From positions 3,477,001-3,541,000 of the forward strand of contig JAPMAC010000197.1 of NCBI GenBank assembly GCA_028671895.1: a stretch of 64,000 bases of DNA, in the 5' to 3' direction. The notes below the pieces were generated by a model. That model worked only from the letters and a program-made list of their open reading frames with translations. It was not told the origin of the DNA and searched no databases. The stretch is from Oenanthe sinensis (Eukaryota > Streptophyta > Magnoliopsida > Apiales > Apiaceae). Positions 9,604 to 21,477 of this stretch are shown here, in pieces. Positions within the stretch are counted from its first letter, which is position 1. Each line of letters starts with the position of its first letter. The position numbers and the translations under genes were made by a program.

Positions 9604-12152
9604 ATGGCAGTCGCACACAGATTTAAGATACCTCCTTTTGATGCACAACACTATGATGAATGGACCGGAAGAATGAAAGCCTACCTTGAATCAATAAACA
9701 AGGTATACTTGAGAATATTGGAGAACGGTTCATACATACCCATGAAAATTGAGCTAGAGCGAATGGAAGAAGGGATACTAATACCATCCCGGTCTGTTCC
9801 TAAAGAGGAAATGGAGTTTTCAGACGCAGACAAAGAATTGGTTGGTATGGATGCGTCGTTACGCATCGTCATAATTGAATCCCTAGACTCAGAGTACTAC
9901 GAAAGATAAAGGGATTAAAATCAGCTAAAGCCATGTGGGATAAACTGGCAGTAGTGATGGAGGGGACCGAGGAAGTTAGAGATAATCACAAGCGCATTCT
10001 GATATCTGAATATGAATCGTTCAGATGCGAGCGAGGAGAAAGTGTAGCGGATGTTTACAAACGTTACAGTAAATTGCTTATCGAGCTGAGTATAAGAGAT
10101 AAAGTCTATCCACTGGCAGACTCAAACATCAAGTTTCTTTTGAATTTGCCTAAACATCTGGAACACAGGATCACTGCCATTCGAGAGTCAAGAAATTTAA
10201 ACAATACTTCTCTCGAAAAGCTGTATGGTGTTTTGAAGACCTACGAGCTGGAGCAAGAACAAAATGACAAAAGAAGATCCTACAATAGTGGAGAATACAA
10301 AGCGGTAAGTGAATCTGGACTTGTAGCTGAAGAGTCTACTGCAAAGGCACTTACAGCTGTCTCATTGAAAACTGCTAATCCTGAAAGGGTGGTATTAGAT
10401 ATTGAAGATCCATCCGAAGAAAGTGAGGATGAATATTATACCCTTGAAGAGCTGGACAAATTGGAAGACAAGTCATATGCTTGTATTGCTCGAGAATTTG
10501 CTCATATCAGCTTCAGGAAGCCAAGAAAAGGTAAAGGACGATTTGGTAGTTCTTTCAGCCGAAGAAGCAGCAGCAGCAGCAGAGGTAGTAGTGTAAGTGG
10601 CCGGGGAAGTTACAGCGATCGAGGTAGTACATCTAGTAGTGGCTACAGACCTAATCTGGTAGACAAGAACAAGTTCAGATGCTTTAACTGCAATGAATTG
10701 GGGCACTTTGCAACAGAGTGCAAGAAGCCCAAATACGTTCATCCCAAGGAATCCTATGCTGATCTGAAAAAGAAATATGACGCCTTGGTTAGCAAGCAAC
10801 AGAAGGGAAGCCGAGCTTATGTTGTGACTGAAGGGAAGGGTTGGGACGAGTCTGATGAAGATGAAGATCAGGAGCAATGTAACTTCGTTTTAATGGCAAG
10901 ATCTTCAGAACAATCAGAGGTACCAATTCTAACCGTAAATGAAATGTCTATTTCTGAGTATCAAAATGAATTAGCTGCCATGACTAAAGACATGTACAAT
11001 CTCCAACTAAATCTAATCGCTGTTAATGAGGAAAATGCTAAACTCTCCCTTAAGAATAGACTTCTCGAGGCCAAGGTAGAGGAATTAGAATCAGGAGAAA
11101 GTAAAGAAAGGCAGTTAATGAATCAGGTAGACGTTTTAGAACACAAGCTTAAGATTAGGGAAGACCTTAACGAAGAACTTAAGAATGAATTAGCTGAGCT
11201 TAAAATAACATGTCAATCTTTTAAAGAAGCCGCTAATAAAGTTTTCGTAGAAAGGGACATGTACATGAAACTGGCAGGCAAGAGTAAAAATGAAAAAGTA
11301 AACATAGGACTTGACTACACACAGAAAAAGAAAAATAGGGCTGCTGAGTTGTTAGAGCCAGTGTTAGTCAAAGAAGATGTGCCTGAGGTTCTAGTGAATG
11401 TTAGAAAACCTATCTTTAAGCAGTTTGAGCCTAGGACCATAGATCCTGTTGCTATTAAAATTGAACATGAGATTAAAATGGAAAAAGATTCAGAAGAAAA
11501 AGTAGTAGAACCTACAACTTCTAAGAGAGCGAGTAAGATTGCTTATGCTAAGAAAGGTGTAGGAACCAAGGAGGCTAAGACGGTGTCACATAAACAATGG
11601 GTAGCAGGGTCAGACCAAATGAAAACACCTGTAGAGGCAGTTAAATCTGAACCTGTATCTGTATCTACGTCTACACGAGCTAGGAAGGCATGCTATATCT
11701 GTAATCAAACTGATCATTTGTCTTATTATTGCCCATCCTATGTAGAGGAAGAAAGACCTGTTGGCTGTAATACCATGCCTGCAACTACTGCTTTGCCTAA
11801 CATGTATGCAAATCATGCCAAATGCAATAATCCTAATTGTATGCTATGTGCTGTAAACATCATGCATGCTTATTTTAATTTGATGAATACTGTTATTGCA
11901 TCTGTTGAACATAAATCTAGAAGTAGTAAGAAAAAGCATGCTGGGTCAAAGACTAAGACTTCAAGTCCTCTTAAAGTTAGGAGTGACCGGTCTACTCCCA
12001 AACCTGACAAATCAGTCAAGGTTGACAAGGGAAAAGACAAAGTCAAGATGGATGCCCCTGATGGCAACCAGGCAAAGCCTTCTGTATCTGATAAGAAAAA
12101 GAAAATTATTGATGCCGGGCCCAAACATCATTGGGTTCCGAAAAACGCCTAA
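9604..12152 (+). pseudogene. Gag polyprotein of S2 (one-base frameshift)
   Basis: Gag is the capsid protein of the virus-like particle and packages element RNA. The N-terminus (RFKIPPFDAQHYDEWTGRMK) is of the DUF4219 type. The frame stops at 9907-9909, where loss of one A in GAAAGATAAAGG would explain the shift. It resumes at 9933 (WDKLAVVMEG) and stays open for 739 codons. The capsid core continues to about 10270, followed by an Arg/Ser/Gly-rich stretch. A zinc knuckle CFNCNELGHFATEC lies at about 10681-10722, then a long coiled-coil region and a second cysteine cluster CYICNQTDHLSYYC. It ends HHWVPKNA with a stop at 12150-12152, overlapping pol by 22 nt. Confidence 0.88.
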
Positions 12153-14280
12153 CCTTTCTGGATTTGCAGGGCAGTGAACAGGAAAAGAGTAAAGTCATAT
12201 GGGTGCTGGACAGTGGAGCATCAAGGTATATGACCGGCAATAAGTCCCTGCTAACAGATTTGGTGTTGAGAGCCGGCTCCGTGGTTACTTTTGGAGATAA
12301 CAGCAAAGGTTACATCCGGGGATATGGCAAGATTGTTTGTGGAAATGTTATCATTGAGGACGTGTCTTTTGTGGAAGGATTGCGACATAATCTTCTCAGC
12401 GTTAGTCAGTTCACCGACAGGGGTTTTGACGTCAACTTTGTGAAGCATGACTGTTCGATTCGAAGCAAAAAGGATGGAAGCCTTGCTCTCAAAGGAGTAA
12501 GGAAGTCAAATTTATTCATAGCCGACATGAATTCTGCTGATCAGTCTGAAGTCACATGTTTCTACAGCAAGGCTTCTGCTGATGAAAGTTGGCTATGGCA
12601 TAAAAGATTATCTCACCTGAACTTTAAAGCAATGAATAATCTCGTAAGGAGAGAGTTGGTGAGAGGGCTGCCGCAGATGGAGTTTACTCCAGATGGACTC
12701 TGCGAAGCATGTGAGATGGGAAAATCGAAAAGAGCCTCGCATAAGGATAAACAAGTGAATAGCATTACCGAGCCCCTACAACTTCTTCACATGGATTTGT
12801 TTGGACCCGTTAATGTTATGTCAATGTCAAGGAAAAGATACGCGCTGGTGATTGTCGATGACTTTTCCAAATACACATGGGTGATGTTTGTGACATCGAA
12901 AGATGAAGTGCCACATGAGATCATTAGGCATGTATTGGTCACTGAAAACGTAGCAAGTCTGACTGTGAAGACTATCCGATCCGACAACGGGACAGAATTC
13001 AAGAACTCAGTGTTAATGGATTTCTGCATATCTAAAGGGATCAGACGACAGTATTCAGCACCGAGAACACCGCAGCAGAATGGGGTAGTTGAACGAAAGA
13101 ATAGGACACTGGTTGAAGCAGCTAGGACAATGCTGTATGAGTCAAAATTTCCTCTGTATTTTTGGGTTGAAGCAGTTAGCGCGGCTTGTTATACACAGAA
13201 CAGAACCCTGATTACAAAGGACTATAATGAGACACCGTATTATCTGATGAATAAACGAAAACCATTTATCAAGTACTTTCACGTGTTTGGTGCCAAATGC
13301 TTTGTGTTAAGAGACAATGCACAACTTGGAAAGTTTGATGCCAAAGCAGATGAAGGGGTTTTCGTTGGATATTCTCTTGAAGTAGTAGCAGCGTACAGGG
13401 TGTTTGTGCTTAATGATCGAAAAGTGGTTGAAAGCCTTAATGTCACATTTGACGACTCAAAGCTCCCTTCTATACTAAAGAAAGACAATGAACCCACTTC
13501 TCTAAGATTTGAAAATATGGATATTGATAAAGTGGATACAGTACCTGAGTCTGTAGTGCAGGTTAGTGATCCAATGATAAATAATGTAATTAATCAAGAG
13601 TCTAGTGTTTCGCCTATGCAAACCACTAGGGCTGAGGGATCACCTTCCGTTAGACCTGGTACTAACTCAGGGGGAACAACTCACTCAGGGGGAGCTAGTA
13701 CTAGCTCAGGGGGAGCTAGTGGAAGTGATTCTAGAATAAGTCACATTCACTTACAAGATCAAGCTGAGTCATCAAGAACATTTGCTAAGGAACGTACTTG
13801 GAACAAGGACCATCCGTTTAAGCTAATCATTGGTGACCCAGATGCCGGAGTGACTATTAGACGAAAAGCTAGAGCTGAAATTGCCACCGAGAATGAATGT
13901 CTATACTCAGTGTTCCTTTCTCAATTGGAACCTAAAGTGGTGGAAGAAGCCCTAGATGACGCTGATTTGGTGATTGCTATGCAAGAAGAACTTAATCAGT
14001 TTGAAAGGCAGAAGGTGTGGAAGCTGGTACCCAGACCAAAGAATAGATCTATTGTTGGAACAAAATGGGTATTCAGAAACAAGCTGGATGAAAACGGACT
14101 TGTAACACGAAATAAAGCTCGCCTAGTTGCTAAGGGTTATACTCAAAGAGAAGGAATTGATTATGATGAAACCTATGCACCAGTAGCAAGGCTAGAGGCC
14201 GTAAGGATGTTCTTAGCATTCGCAACATATCATGGTTTTAAAGTCTATCAGATGGATGTCAAGAGTGCATTCTTTAGTGT
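12131..14280 (+). pseudogene. Pol of S2: protease, integrase, start of reverse transcriptase (truncated)
   Basis: An uninterrupted frame lies -1 relative to gag. In order it has protease VLDSGASRYMTG (catalytic DSG), the gag-pre-integrase block WLWHKRLSHLNF with CEACEMGK, and an integrase core. The integrase catalytic residues are in LLHMDLFGP, IRSDNGTEF and QQNGVVERKN (D,D-35-E). A variable linker follows with a repeated SGGAS/SGGTT stretch (about 13665-13725). The reverse transcriptase N-terminus includes WVFRNKLDENG, ARLVAKGYTQ and YQMDVKSAF. The protein then breaks off at 14275 before the YxDD site, so it cannot copy DNA. Apart from the truncation no stop or frameshift is seen, so the truncation may be recent. 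Confidence 0.92.
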
Positions 14281-14731
14281 TTTTTAACTAATAATTCATA
14301 TGATTATTTTTCAAAATCTTAATTAAATTTTGAATTAAACTATTATATTGGTTACTAAATATTTTAAATAATAAAAATTAATGAAATCATATGAAAATAA
14401 TTTATCAAATTTGATAATTTTATATTTATGTACTTATTAAGGTCATAATAGAAAGTATTTGACTAACTTGTATAACTATTTATTTTATTATCATTTAAAA
14501 ATTATAAATTTGGTTGAACTTTTTACATGTGCATCGGTAGCCCAACTCATTTAAAAAATATATTTAAAATAATTTTTGACAACTATCAAATATAAAATTT
14601 TGATAAAATTTTACCCGGTTAATAATATAATAAAAATCCTTTTCACATATAAAATATGCAAATAATAAATATATATTCCAATTATTATTCAAATCCAAAA
14701 ATTATTGAGGTGAAAATTTGCAGCACTGGTA
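14281..14731 (+). other. AT-rich upstream region of the host gene
   Basis: About 450 bp of very AT-rich DNA between the broken S2 end and the start codon at 14732. It should contain the promoter and 5' UTR. Several TATA-like strings exist, but none stands out, so I do not assign one. Confidence 0.4.
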
Positions 14732-17284
14732 ATGGACGGCGGCGACGATACAAAGTGGAGTGAAACAGTGGAAGATCTCGTTGATAATGGCCAAACAGAC
14801 CAAGCTATTATTTTTCTTGAAACCCTTCTTTCAAATCTCGAAAATAATCAATCTCAGTTGCCTAAATTATCTACTCTTCTTCTTGACTTGTCTAAACTCT
14901 ACTCTACTCAAGGCTTGTCTTTTAAAGCTGACCATGCTCAATCTCGTGCAATAACTATACAACAACAATGGTGAGACATTTTTAACATGACCCTTTTTTG
15001 TTTTTTGCATTTTCTTGATTGTTTTGTGGTTTTGTGTGTGTTTAGTGTGTGTTTTTGTGTTGGGGTTTGGACAAGGGTGTGTGAATTTGAGGTTTGGTTT
15101 GTGTTTGAGACTCGTGGGGTTTACGAAAAATCCTTAGGTGTGTGCTGAATTTAAGTGTACTAGTAATGGTTATACTTGGTTTGCTAATTATAATTGTTAC
15201 TATAGTAATAGAGACTTGTGAGGTAGGGAGAGAGAAAATAGGGGTTTCGAGAAATTTGATGGGGTTTAGATAAGGGTATGTGAATTTGAGGTTTGGTTTG
15301 TGTTTGAGACTCTTGGGGTTTACGAATAATGTAGACAATGTGGATCCTTAGGTGTGTGTTGAATTTAAGTGCACCAGTAATGCTTGTATTTGGTTTGTTA
15401 TTTGTAGTTGTTACTACAGTGATAGATACTCGTAAGGTAGGGAGATAGAAAAATAGGGGTTTCAAGAAATTTGATGAGTACGGTGGGGGATGGAGAATTT
15501 GATGGATTCTGATGGTATATTTGTATGTAGTGGTTTAAAGGTTTTAATTTTGTGAAATTTATTAGAAGTTATATAGTAGAGGATGTTGTTAAATTTTTAA
15601 ATCTTGTCGGTGTGATGTTTTTGTGTTCATTTTAGTGATTCAGAGGCAGTGCGTGCATCGAAGGAATTTCATTTTTCGCGTAGTCAGGCTTCAACTAGTA
15701 AGGAAATCACGGAAAATGGTGAGTTGAAGTTCTTTATATATATTATGAATCGAGTTACATGCAGGGTCAAGGTGTAAATTAAGTTATGTACTTATATCAA
15801 CTAAACTATATGATTATTTGCAGGGAGGCTTATCCTTTCTTGTTTTGTTGGTGTTGTTGCTTTTAATAAGTATAGGTCGTGACTTGTTTTTTGCAGGGCA
15901 TGTCGACAGTTCTTCAAAATTACCGGATGATAATTCACCTATAAGTGGTTGTTCTGATGATGGTATGCACCTCTATATAACTGAAATATGTTAAGTCATA
16001 GAAAGAATCTGGAGTAAACACAGTGCTAGATATTAATGCTACTTTTAGTTGGAAGGGAGGGAATCAGGTAGAAATGACATGATACTGTGAATGGTGTAAG
16101 AGTGTAAGACGAAAGAACAAATAAACTAAGAGTACAGATTCTCCTTTGATGAGTTTTGTGAAAAAAATGAGTGGGATGAAATAAATATTCATCCTAAAAT
16201 CTGTGGTATTGGGCTCTAGTTTAAACTGGTACAAGTGTACGGAGGAAGGAACAGTAGTTATAAATTTTCTCTCACAAAATAGAACAAATTTCCATTACAT
16301 TCCAACCTGATTTTATTTCTTCCAACTGAATGGAGTGTAAAATTTGACTCGTTGCTGTGTCTAAGTTGCACCTCCCACGATCCAACACTCTTGACTTGAT
16401 GGTCTATTGTTATGTGCTTTTACTCTGTTGAAATTTTCTCTCACTTTTTCCTATACTCAGTTGTCATCCTAATATTAGTAATGTGCCAAATCATGTTTTG
16501 TTCTTATAATATGCAGACTGGGAGACAGTAGCTGATCGTGCACCCGAGGAATTGTTATCTACACAAGATATACCAGATGTATCGAATATCTCTCTGAAAG
16601 ATAAAGAAAGTAAAATCATAAAACGACGTGGGAGAGGAACGTTTGCATACAAGAAGCAAGGGTTGTATAGTGATCAACAATCTGATGACCCTACTATTGA
16701 TATCTTAGAAGATGAAGTTGCAACTGATGATTCACAGGACACGGCCCGTGGTTCAGAAGACAGCGAAATAAGAGATTGTATGTCATTATAAATACATTTA
16801 TTTTGCCATTGATTTTATAGTCACTTTAACTAAACTTTTATTCTATAAACTTCATTATCGACATTTTGTATGCACCCTTTTGCACTGTTCTATTTTATAT
16901 ATTGTTTTATGACTGTTGTCTTGAGTCTTGACTGCAATATACCATACGATTTCTTTGATGAGAAAGAAAGATGCATACACACGTATGTAATATGTAAATG
17001 CTGTGCGTCATATTGTAGATGAAAAGGATGGCAGTCCGTTAGAAATTTATTAAATGTCAGACATATATGTTATTAGTCGACCTGAAGGTTTAAGACAAGT
17101 CTATTAATAATCATAATCTATTAACAAAGTGGCATGTGTCAGAATTATATATATATATATACATACATATATACATACATATATACATACATACATATAG
17201 GTATATATGTATATACATATATATATGTACATATATACATACATATATACATACATATATATGTATATATATATGTACATATGT

Positions 17285-17325
<41 letters not shown>

Positions 17326-18359
17326 GGCTAATGATCAAATGAGAAATAACTTAAAATGAGAAATAGAAAATTAGATTTTAACCACATGTTCAATTTTAAT
17401 CTAATGGTCACAAGGTGCAACCATACACAAATTAAATCCACCCTCACATACACAATCTACTAAAATCCCCTTCATTTTAAATTTAATTTTCCCGTTAATT
17501 GGTGAATTTTTTTCCAAATCTAACTTCACCACATTTTTCTCCATCTTCTAACGATCAATTTCCATACCATATGTGTTATATTTCGGTGAATTTTATTTTT
17601 CCATTAACTTCTATTATTTTAGATGAACCCACTGTATATAAGTTAGTGATTACTGTAATATTAAATACTAATTTGTGTAATATGAAATACTGATTTCTGT
17701 AATATAATTTAGTGATTTCTATTATATTAAATATTTATTTCTATAATATTTAATATTGATTTATGTAATATTAATTCCTGATTTATGTAATATAATTTCC
17801 ATAAAAAATATATTCTATTATAGTTATTATTTATATTATAAACATAAATTTTAAACAATAAAAATATAGTATTAAATACTAATTTCTGTAATATTAAATA
17901 CTGATTTCTGTAATATTAATTACTGATTTATGGAATATAATTTACATAATAAAAATATAGTTTATTATATTTATTATTTAAAATTAAAAACATAACTTTT
18001 AAATAATAAAAATATAATATTAAATAATGATTTCTATAATATTAAATACTAATTTCTATAATATTAATTACTAATTTATGTAATATAATTACTGATTTTT
18101 ATATTATAGTTTCTATAATGAAAATATACTTTATTGTATTAATTATTTAAAATTAAAAATATAAATTATTTAGTTTATAAAAAATATAGAACAAAGCCAC
18201 TCGGCGGAGTGGAGCACGCATGCACTGGGGGGCGGCGGTTGGACCACGTGCGAAGCAACAGTGATGTATATGTGTTAGAGGTGTATATGTGGGCTAGGCT
18301 AATTAAATGGGTGGGGTATTTTCTATTTCTCATTTAAGCTATTTTCTATTTGAGTAGGA

Positions 18360-18411
<52 letters not shown>

Positions 18412-21400
18412 TAATGTAGTAATATAAATTTGTCGACTAGAAAATGCCTAGTTGACAAGCTAGACCTCCCTTGACTTGACCTACCGCGGTGGTAATGAAT
18501 CATAGGCCCAACATATTTGGACTAACCGGGGTAGTGTTTAACAAACTTTAAGGCTTATAGTTGCTGATAGAGTTGAGATTTGTTTGTTTAGGCTTTGTCC
18601 TAGATGAGCTGTTCCCCAGGGAAGATTCGATTTTGTCAGTCTTGTATTTCCTTGAAGCCCTCTGTTATGTGCACATAGCCGTATCATCTTTCCACCTTCT
18701 GCTGACTTCCCCTTTTTGACCTACATCACTGAGCAAAATGATTGGAGTTTAAACTAAGCTGCCTTGATATTCGGAGTTTTTGATCCTATTAGATAACATG
18801 AACTTCAAGAGACTTAATGCCTGTGAATTGGATCAAATAAAATATCATGTCTCAAATTCTCAATAGAATAACGTCCTCTTGATTGACTTTTTTTTATTCA
18901 CATCGTGCATCCTTTTTTTTTTTGTGTAAATTTTTCTGGTAAAGGTTCCAGTTTGGATTGTCTCATATGTGCCCAATTGTAGCAGTTCTTCTGATCAGTG
19001 TAATCGTATATTTAATTATATTTATATGGATATTAGTTCCTTCTGTCAAGCTGTTGCTCATGATTGAGCATCTTCATTTGATCAATTTTTATAAGCTAGA
19101 GCATCTAAAATTTGACCCTGCAGTTTGTTCTATATTTTGAATTCGTTACCATCTCTATTGTAGCATCATAACAGCTGCTGAGCTTTGTTTGGTGTTAAAA
19201 TACTGCTTGTTTGGCTTTTCTCAAATTATAAATATATAATTAGAATAGTTTGTTCTGGATGAATAATGGACCAAAAATGTAATAGAATAGAAAAGGTCCT
19301 ATTTCGTTAATTGGGATCTATACATCCAGAATACTGAAATTTCTTACCAGAATGTAAAGAAGACTACTTTTCTTTGGTTTCTATTTTTGGAACATTGTTC
19401 TTTTCAGTTCACGAAGGTCTGAATGTTTTGTCCTATATTATTTCAGTAAAATATGGTACGCGCCATGTTCTTGTTCTGGCTGATTTTCCACCAAGTACCA
19501 GGACAACTGACCTTGAGAAGCTGTTGGAAGGCTTCAAAGATCGTGTTGCAATTCGCTGGGTCAATGATACGGTTGCTCTTGCAGTGTTTGTAACACCATC
19601 AATTGGTAATAATCTTATATTTTAATTTGTCTTGTACGGATAGTTGTTACTGATTAACTTCTTCATCATCAAGATAATGAATGTGTTGGTACTACTCCCT
19701 CTATTTTTAAGCAATTGACATTTGACTTTTTCGTACACACTTTAAATAGGTTTGACCCCATAGTTAGAATTATTAGTTCTAAAATTTTTATTTTGTGAAC
19801 AAAATTTTTTTAATTAATATTTTAATTTACAAAAAGAAAAACATAAAAATAATAATTCTAACTATGGGGTCAAAACTCTTAACAATGCATGCAAAAAAGT
19901 CAAATGACAATTATTTAAAAATAGAGGGAGTAATTTATATGTTAATTAATAATAGTTTGCCGTAATGCAACATAAGTATGTAATTACATCAGTCATTGCC
20001 AATAGATTTTAGGAAATCAATATTTTCACATTTTTGGGAAAGTTATATATTTAATGGAACTTTTAAATATACAAATTAATAATTAGTGCTCCCCTTTAAT
20101 TAAAAAGATTATAGGATTAGGTTGTGAAATCAACTCATGGGTCAGTTGCCACATACGAATGCTCCATGTGGCAGTGTTAATGATTGTAGAATCATTCAGG
20201 CGATAATATTGGCTTGCCTACATTCCAATTAAATAGATCAAACAAATTTTAAAGAATGAAAAATCAATCATAGCCCATTCATTTTCTTTTGCTTGTTAGG
20301 GAGAAGGGCCCAGAGGCCCCAGACTCCAACTCTCTAAGGATCATGAAGCAATAACTTTCACTCTGTAGTGATAAAACTTAACACAAGAATATAGTGCATA
20401 TATTCAGGAAGTGTAATCCATCATATCGATGGAACCAATGACTATTCATGATTCCATAGTTGTATCAATTCCATATGGATTCCACAACAAGGTGGTCCAC
20501 AATTTTGCATGATAAGACTAACAATAACAATTGGAGTCCCTAGATCCAATATAGTCGTTCGCAATATATTTTCAGACATTTCCCCCCAGTAAAACTGATC
20601 TTATATATCAGTCTATTAATAATGGCCACTATAATTGATAAATGACATCTCAGAAAGGCACCAACTACTGCTACTGAAATTAGTGAAGCCAACTAAGTAA
20701 CTTTCTTCATTCTGTCATGCTACCCAAATATTTTCCTTGATTTAGTTTTAAGATTTTGTCATGTGTGTAATGACCAGTTGCAAACTGAATCGAGATTCCG
20801 AGTTTGGCTTTAGTCATCTATATTCTTAATCTTAATATGCAGCTCGTGAGGCATGCAACTCCCTGCAATGTTCGTTTAAAGTGCGTGTACTTGACAACAA
20901 TGACGATCTCTTGACCTCAATATCACCCAAAGGTAATGCTTGATATTGGTGGACGAAAGTTATCTAAACATAATTACTTGATTAACATAAATTAATCCTT
21001 TCCTATTTATGGCATCCATTGGCAAATTTCTCATAAATATGGTCTGTGTGTCCGACTTTACATGCTCCTTTCTTGGGTTTTTATTAAGACTTGAATGAAA
21101 AAACAAAGATTAAAATGTAGCACCATATCTCATCTTTTCCCGACTCTCTGTTGAACTATAATGATTGACATAGGCTTACATCAGGTCCTACTCAGAAGGG
21201 ATAAAGAAGTCAAGCTTATCATCTAGTAACTAGTAAGTAATGTGTGTCCTATTTCAGTTGAAATGTTTCAACATCATCATTTTATGCTGAGGACGAAAAA
21301 GCATCAAGTTAGGATAAATAATATATATGGAAACCTATGAAGCACCGACTCGGATACGGCGACACGGGACTCGGGTACGGGGACACGGGGATTCGCCAAA

Positions 21401-21442
21401 CTCCAAAGAGTCCTGGATACGGGACTCGACAATTTTTTTTAA

Positions 21443-21477
<35 letters not shown>

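Larger units (their letters stand above)
7814..14280 (+). mobile_element. SIRE-like Copia retrotransposon S2, 3' truncated
   Basis: Contains 5' LTR (end at 9062), tRNA primer site, gag, protease, integrase and the first part of reverse transcriptase. Coding similarity stops abruptly at about 14275, just after the RT block YQMDVKSAF, and is followed by AT-rich DNA. The remaining RT, RNase H, ORF3 and 3' LTR are missing. The left boundary is approximate because no clear TGTT start is visible between 7800 and 8350. Confidence 0.8.

Noticed and set aside
12131..12152. Classical -1 slippery site at the gag-pol overlap
   Set aside because: CCGAAAAACGCC in S2 and AAGAAAACTTGA in S3 do not share a proper X XXY YYZ heptamer in frame.
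17104..17342. Four long Tyr/Ile- or Cys/Val-rich frames on both strands
   Set aside because: Pure translations of AT, ATAC and AC dinucleotide repeats inside an intron.
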